A stretch of 64,000 bases of DNA from Ascaphus truei (taxonomy: Eukaryota; Chordata; Amphibia; Anura; Ascaphidae), in NCBI GenBank assembly GCA_036426205.1, contig CM071568.1:54260463-54324462 (forward strand). Direction: 5' to 3'. Made by a program: the position numbers and the translations under genes. The notes under the pieces are model-generated. The model ran no database searches, was not told the origin of the DNA, and saw only the letters and a list, made by a program, of their open reading frames with translations. Below, one piece after another: positions 59,094-64,000 of the stretch (position 1 is its first letter; every line of letters begins with the position of its first letter).

Positions 59094-59968
59094 TAAAAAT
59101 AAAATTTCGGGCGACATTTCCGCTGGGAGAGGCGGCTCTCTCAGAGCTGCTCTCTCTGCAGCAGAAATGAATCGCTGGTTTTTGCCTTTCAGAGGCTCGA
59201 GGCTCTCGTGGCAGCAACTCGCCAGTTGTGGCCATTCTGCTATCACAGGTATTCGAGCCTTTCTGAATACCGTGATAGCAACGCCAAAAAACATTCATTT
59301 GAAAATCCCTGGCGAATTTTTTATGAATGTTCTCTGAATAGGCCCTATGGAACTATACTGTCAATATTGTTCCAGGTGAAAAAACTCCAAAAAAAATCAC
59401 CATCATAAATAAGATTTTAATCAAATATAAGGTGTGGAGTATATAAATAAACTGTTCTAGAGAAAAATCACCGCAAATATAATATTATTAGATAATGATA
59501 AAAAAATATTATATATAATACATAATAATGAATATATAAATAAGCAGTATAAAAAAAAATAATGATGGTCATTGTTTTTTTATACGATTATTTATATATT
59601 CATATATTATATATTATATATGTTTTATCATTATCTAATATTATGATATTTGTGTGATGTTTTCAGAGCAGTTTATTTATTAATACTCCACACCTTATAT
59701 TTGATTAATTAATCTTATTATGATGGTGATTTATTTTGGAGTTTTTCACCTGGAACAATATTGACAGTATAGTTCCATATCTCTTATTTTGGTGAATTAA
59801 TACATTAACCGAATATCAGTTTAAGTATGAACTGTTTCCACAATGTATTCTGTTAGATCATGTTTATACTATTCCAGTTGAATATGTTTCGTCTAAATGC
59901 CAATACAAATTGATTTCAAATGTGTTTGTAATTAATTTACAATCAACTGTGTTGCCAGAAGGAGGGGC

Positions 59969-59975
59969 TATAAAA
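59969..59975 (+). promoter_or_regulatory. TATA box of PLE family C (right arm)
   Basis: TATAAAA, 33 bp upstream of the ribozyme-like motif at 60002. Confidence 0.5.
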
Positions 59976-60001
59976 CCAGGCAACATACCCTCCGTTCAAT
60001 A

Positions 60002-60042
60002 CTCCTTGAGAAAGCGCTGTTAGAGCGTGAAACGCATGGGAG
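60002..60042 (+). ncRNA. Hammerhead-like motif, PLE family C (right arm)
   Basis: CTCC, TTGAGAA plus A, GCGCT-GTTAG-AGCGT, GAAA, CGCA, TG, GGAG. The CGCA instead of CGCG breaks the minimal helix III, so this copy may be weakened. Confidence 0.5.
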
Positions 60043-60183
60043 GAGAGTTTTATTTGTTTTGTCCCGGTATGTCCCCAGTTCGTCACTTTTAATTATGTAG
60101 TTTAATAAAATGTATTTTATTTTTGTTCCTACCCGAGTTGTGAGTTGTGAGTGCTTGGGGCTTGTTCGAGTGTCTACCAATCC

Positions 60184-62340
60184 TCTACAGTGTTCTACAT
60201 AATGGAAGAAAGCTACACCTCTCTGAAACTTCCAAACTTCCGTGGTAATTCTGTAACAGTGGAAATAGCTGGTGTTTGTATCAGATGAAGACTGGGCTTT
60301 TTTATTTTAGTTATGTATTCGCAGAAATCCATTAAAAGTATATATTTCTATGCCCATAAGAAATGGAAAGAAAAACATTGCTGTTTCCAACAAGTATTAT
60401 TATGTGTCGCACTTCAAAAGTTTGTTTAGACCTGAACGTGGGAACTGCTGGCTGCTTTTACACGGAATGTGCTACTATCTGTAATAACTATCTGCAGAGT
60501 CTTAAATCTGCCTTTATAGCATAAGACTTTGTTCTTAAGACTTGGTTCCCCTATAATACACTGATAATCCCTACTGTCGCTTCACACATTCTACAAAGGT
60601 ATACATTACATTTGTGGTTGCCAAGACAACCTTTTCTCCTTTGGTTTTTGCTTCGGTATCACAGACTTACTGGATGCCTGTAGGTTTAAGTAACATACTT
60701 AGTGACCCTTATATATTATGACACACATCTTTGTACTGCTTTTGTTCATACAAATGCCAGCACTACATTTTTGTACTAATCAAAATGTCCCTATTATAAT
60801 ATCTATCTCTTTTTAACATTAGCTGTAATTGGAATTTTGAGTGCTTTTTAGAATATAACACAGTATATTTCATCTCCTCTTTTTTCTTACCTTTTTTAAA
60901 TGTACTTCAGTACACATTTTGTAATTCTTGTCATAACAATAAGAATTGGGTTTGTACGCAAAAGGAAAAATCATCTCACTAGATACTCTATTCCTATTGA
61001 GATGTGGCACAAATCAAGGTGTATTCTTTGTTGTTTCTATCCAAAGACTGGATGATTTGTACAAGCTCCAGGTATTTAGTGGGCATAGGTATCTGTGGGA
61101 ACATCTTTGTGTTTTTGAGAACATTTAACTGGTGAAATGGATAGTGTTTTGAACAAAGGGTGAGACTACTGTACTTGCTAATCTCTCACTGTTTGACAGC
61201 TTGTCAGACAGAAATAAGACTGTCAGCCACAGTCTTCTCAGCATGAATTTCCATGTGATTCCGCCTGCTTCCACATCTTTTTTCTCATGTCATGTAAATG
61301 CCAAGTCTTAGGTTACATCATAAATATGTTTTAGTTTTTAGGGTACTTCATTGTGATACTCCAAATAGTTCAAAAGCAAAAAAGAATAAAGGGTGCAAAA
61401 AATGTCAAATATCTTTATATAATAGTATTGAATCAACATTAAAAACTGTGCACTGACACAAACAATACATAAATAAAATTAAAGTAAATTGCCTTGTCAC
61501 ATTGGTCTCGGTTCTCCCCTCTCCTGTGTATGCGATCAGCTGTAATCCTGGGGTCCATTCTCTTTGTCCATAACCCGCTGGACACCTTTCTGGGTCTTTA
61601 TGGTTGGGGGTGATGGCCACTTGTGAGCTGTAGACCTTGTTGGTTAACAACGGTCCCACCTCCACTCCGTGATGTGCCCCCCTTTCTCTGACCGGCACTC
61701 TGTTTGCTGTGGGACTCTCCCAGAACTGACATCACGTCCCGAAAGTGACGACACCTCTGTTTGCGTGTCACCGACGCTCTGCGTTCCACTGGAGCTATCG
61801 ATCTTCGCGCAGGATGCTGGATCTCACACAGGATACTAGATCTCACTCAGGATGCTGGCTACAGGGGGGAGACACTATGGGAGAGTGCTTATCATGTGCC
61901 TGCTGCCTAACCTCCTACACATTTCTCCACCTACTGTGGTTTCCTCAGGGAAAGTCTGCATCAACACCGGGTCCCTCATTTATACCTTATAGGGAGGTAA
62001 TGGGTGCACCAACAGTCCTGGAATAGTGTATATGTTCATCAATAGTGTGAAAACAGTAAAGACTCAATTGTGGAGTGGGTAAACTAATGGGTGAGTGAAT
62101 TGAACCACTGAAAGCATAAATCTCCTGAGGGCCACAGAAAAAATGATGTAGAACACACTTCGCTGTACCTCATTGGAAATAAGTGTCTAATAAAGTCCAG
62201 AACTCACCCAAGATGTAGTATGATGATGATGATCATTGTGATAGAATAAATCTTTAAAGATCTTACCCACTCCTAGAGCCCACTTGATTCCTGGGGGGCA
62301 TGTCCAGTCGCTGATTGAGTTCCAAACGATCCAAGAAATA
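60184..62340. other. No gene recognised
   Basis: 60184-61400 is AT-rich and appears single-copy in the window. 61405-62040 has frames on both strands (minus 61598-61846, plus 61745-62026) without recognisable domains. A GAT trinucleotide run lies at about 62221. Confidence 0.4.
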
Positions 62341-62349
62341 TGCAAAAGA

Positions 62350-62620
62350 ATGCACAAAGCAGTGCATTGCCCAGGGACACAGGTGTATTAAAAATGAAAA
62401 AATACGTTTATTGTCAATCAGACATGACAAACAAGGAGGTAGAAACCCTCCAACGCGTTTCACACAAACAGGTGCTTTATCCTTATCCTTGATAAAGCAC
62501 CTTGTGTGAAACGCGTTGGAGGGTTTCTACCTCATTGTTGTATGTATTGATTGAATAAACTTATTTTTTCATTTTGATGATAACCTGTGTCCCTGGGCAG
62601 TGCGTGCTTTGTGCACCCCT
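62350..62620. mobile_element. Palindromic PLE-like derivative, family D
   Basis: TGCACAAAGCAGTGCATTGC at the left is mirrored by GCAGTGCGTGCTTTGTGCA at the right. The arms CCTCCAACGCGTTTCACAC and GTGTGAAACGCGTTGGAGG meet near 62485. This is the same outward-facing layout as families A and C, but much shorter. AATAAA lies near 62546. Confidence 0.7.
62486..62520 (+). ncRNA. Hammerhead-ribozyme-like motif, family D
   Basis: TCC / GGA helix I; TTGATAA plus A; stem II GCAC / GTGT (one G-T pair) with loop CTT; GAAA; CGCG; TT. No TATA box lies upstream because the palindrome centre is immediately adjacent. Confidence 0.5.
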
Positions 62621-62934
62621 CATTATACATGACTGGTATAAACTGGCCCATGTTGTTTTAATCAGTCACAATGAGGGTGTGTAGTCAGCAACTTTACCAT
62701 CGAAAAGGATGCAACTTGGTTTTGCAAGGCATGCAGCAGGGTTTGCAAACCCACGTGGTCGTAGATTCCAGCGGAATGCCATCTTGACTGCGCGCACTTG
62801 CCAGGTACTCAGTGTTAAGTACGCGGCAACAGAACTAGAATACAATTACACAGGGTCCCCGGGGGACGAATCAGGATCCCGTTTATCACTCTTTTTGACT
62901 TTTGAAAAAATCTAGAGATTTAAGGTGCACAAAG

Positions 62935-63310
62935 TCCCTCACGTTACACTGTAACAGGCCCGTCCCTTGTAGGAAAGGATGTGGGGTTCACGCTCCCTGG
63001 ATAAATTTCCCACAGGGTGGCCCCCAATAGCACAGTTAGTCATGCGTTGGTACCCAAGGGTCTCACGGTATACTATACTATAAGGGCCCTGGCCCATATT
63101 CAGAGTAACAGAAAGAAGGGTACACGCTCCCCGGTACCATACCCTGGGGGCGCCCAACTTGCACAGTTCGTTATGTACAGGTACATGGTCCTACGGTATA
63201 ACGGTAAGGGTTGTCCCGTCCCTGTCATGGATCCTGATGAAGAATTCACACTCCCGGTACCATACACCTCAGGGTGCGTCCCACCTCAGTCTATCCTGGT
63301 AAGGGTAAGC
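62935..63310. repeat. Three imperfect tandem units of about 124-135 bp
   Basis: TTCACGCTCCCTGG (62984), TACACGCTCCCCGG (63119) and TTCACACTCCCGG (63243), each followed by a GGGTG(G/C)...CCAA or CCCACC stretch and GTTATG or GTCATG. Probably part of an LTR or leader. Frame 63017-63412 runs through two units and is unrecognised. Confidence 0.6.
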
Positions 63311-64000
63311 CAGTCACCTCCTGGTGTTGCCTCAGGAGAGAGCCCCTTCCTTAACGCGGATGGGTGCTCAGGGTTCCTGGGTAGAATCAGGGGCCTGACC
63401 CCTGCTCTTTAAAGCTGCTGGCTGCAAAGTCTTTTGAAATCCTGTCCGTTCTCAGCAACACCTCCAATTGTAGCCCGTTTCACCCCTCTCTGGAAACATG
63501 TTGCTGTATGAAGAAGTACTGGTGCGTGCATACCTGTGAGGGTCTAGGAGATCTGAGAGTCCGCAATGTGATGGAGACTAGGACAGGCTTACAGTGATTT
63601 TATGTTCCTCCATTCGTGACAGCGCTTCCAGTCACAGTAGAATGCAGTATGACTGCAGGCAGTCCCTACCTTGAAGTCTTACACCTATACTCCTGGCTAA
63701 TAGACTGCAACTCAGCCAGAAGTATATATATTAGATCTTTATTTGTAGCAACCACTTCAGATGGTATTCAGCGTTGCATCTTGTGGAGAAGGGTTTACGC
63801 CCTTGGATGGTTCTGGCCAGCAGATTAAGGTTGAGGCATTGTGCCATGCATAGATCTTGCTCTCCAGCTCCTCTCTCTTCCTGGGCAAGGACAATGGCTC
63901 ACACCTCTCTTCCCAGGAAGGGTGGAGGAGAACTCACACCTCCTCTCCCTAGGAGGGATGGAGAACTGAACTCCTTACAATTTGGAAAGCCTCCTCCCTG
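63311..64000. other. Unassigned GC-moderate sequence, possible LTR end
   Basis: CTCAGCCAGAAGTATATATATTAG-like words near 63712 and CTCTCTTCCTGGG/CTTCCCAGGAAGGG words resemble parts of 16560-16980, so a shared repeat family is likely. No gene. Confidence 0.3.

Larger units (their letters stand above)
55796..59345. mobile_element. 3.55-kb non-autonomous DNA element with GGGCCTTATTCAG ends
   Basis: Terminal inverted repeats GGGCCTTATTCAGA (left) and, reversed, GGGCCTATTCAGA (right). TAT flanks both sides (55793-55795 and 59346-59348). The uninterrupted palindrome arm at 59761-59800 reads, reversed, AAGAGATATGGAAC, which is the empty site with a single TAT. The body is made of inverted blocks (56500-57345 against 57735-58550; 58826-59093) and has no transposase. 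Three-base duplications suggest a PIF/Harbinger-like mobiliser, but that is inference. Confidence 0.75.
55391..60183. mobile_element. Palindromic PLE family-C derivative, interrupted by a DNA element
   Basis: 55391-55795 and 59346-60183 form inverted arms: GGATTGGTAGACACTCG at the left edge answers CGAGTGTCTACCAATCC at the right. The inner part of the right half is itself palindromic (59346-59785, centre near 59565, AT-rich). Ribozyme-like motifs point outward at 55568-55528 (minus) and 60002-60042 (plus). This repeats the layout of family A at 929-3016. Confidence 0.8.

Noticed and set aside
60184..61400. Host exon candidates such as the 60-codon frame at 60946-61128
   Set aside because: Short, AT-rich, no flanking splice signals and no recognisable protein.

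Overview
The window looks like repeat-dense DNA from an animal nuclear genome, most likely a vertebrate and probably an anuran amphibian. The reasons are several divergent Penelope-like element (PLE) families with GIY-YIG endonuclease remnants, a Ty3/gypsy LTR element of Tf1/sushi type, many palindromic non-autonomous DNA elements, and a tatatagcgc-type dispersed repeat common in frogs. The species call is inference. I find no credible host gene, no tRNA or rRNA gene and no CRISPR array. Apart from one 1151-codon ORF, the open frames are transposon fragments or chance ORFs.

Layout. 1-12.2 kb is a nest of PLE pieces: a 1-344 / 11899-12240 inverted pair, a PLE C-terminal/GIY-YIG pseudogene at 351-875, a 2.1-kb palindromic PLE derivative (929-3016), a 1.4-kb direct repeat (2505-3940 and 9720-11185), and a 42-bp-unit satellite (8438-9520). 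12.2-17.9 kb holds LTR-like pieces, a microsatellite and a dispersed repeat. 17,935-23,280 is a complete LTR retrotransposon with 5-bp target-site duplications, two TG...CA LTRs, a self-complementary primer site, a polypurine tract and one 1151-codon ORF with no visible pol domain. 23.3-26.8 kb is mostly unrecognised, with small palindromic modules.

26,826-32,756 (containing a PLE pseudogene on the minus strand) is repeated in direct orientation at 51,230-57,057. Between the copies lie 18.5 kb almost without cytosine and with a very restricted word grammar. The second copy is about 1.7% shorter, with scattered small deletions. The simplest reading is an assembly or basecalling artefact: an uncollapsed overlap plus a junk read segment. 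Real satellite DNA is not excluded. 55,391-60,183 is a palindromic PLE derivative that received a 3.55-kb DNA element (55,796-59,345); the opposite palindrome arm preserves the empty site. 60.2-64.0 kb holds a further palindrome and tandem LTR-like repeats.

The most interesting biology is a module seen in three unrelated PLE families here: a TATA box, then 29-33 bp later a hammerhead-ribozyme-like fold. Transcripts would therefore begin with the ribozyme. In one family the promoter also carries CRE and E2F consensus sites. The second point of interest is the non-autonomous self-priming LTR element with its long, unfamiliar, internally repetitive ORF.
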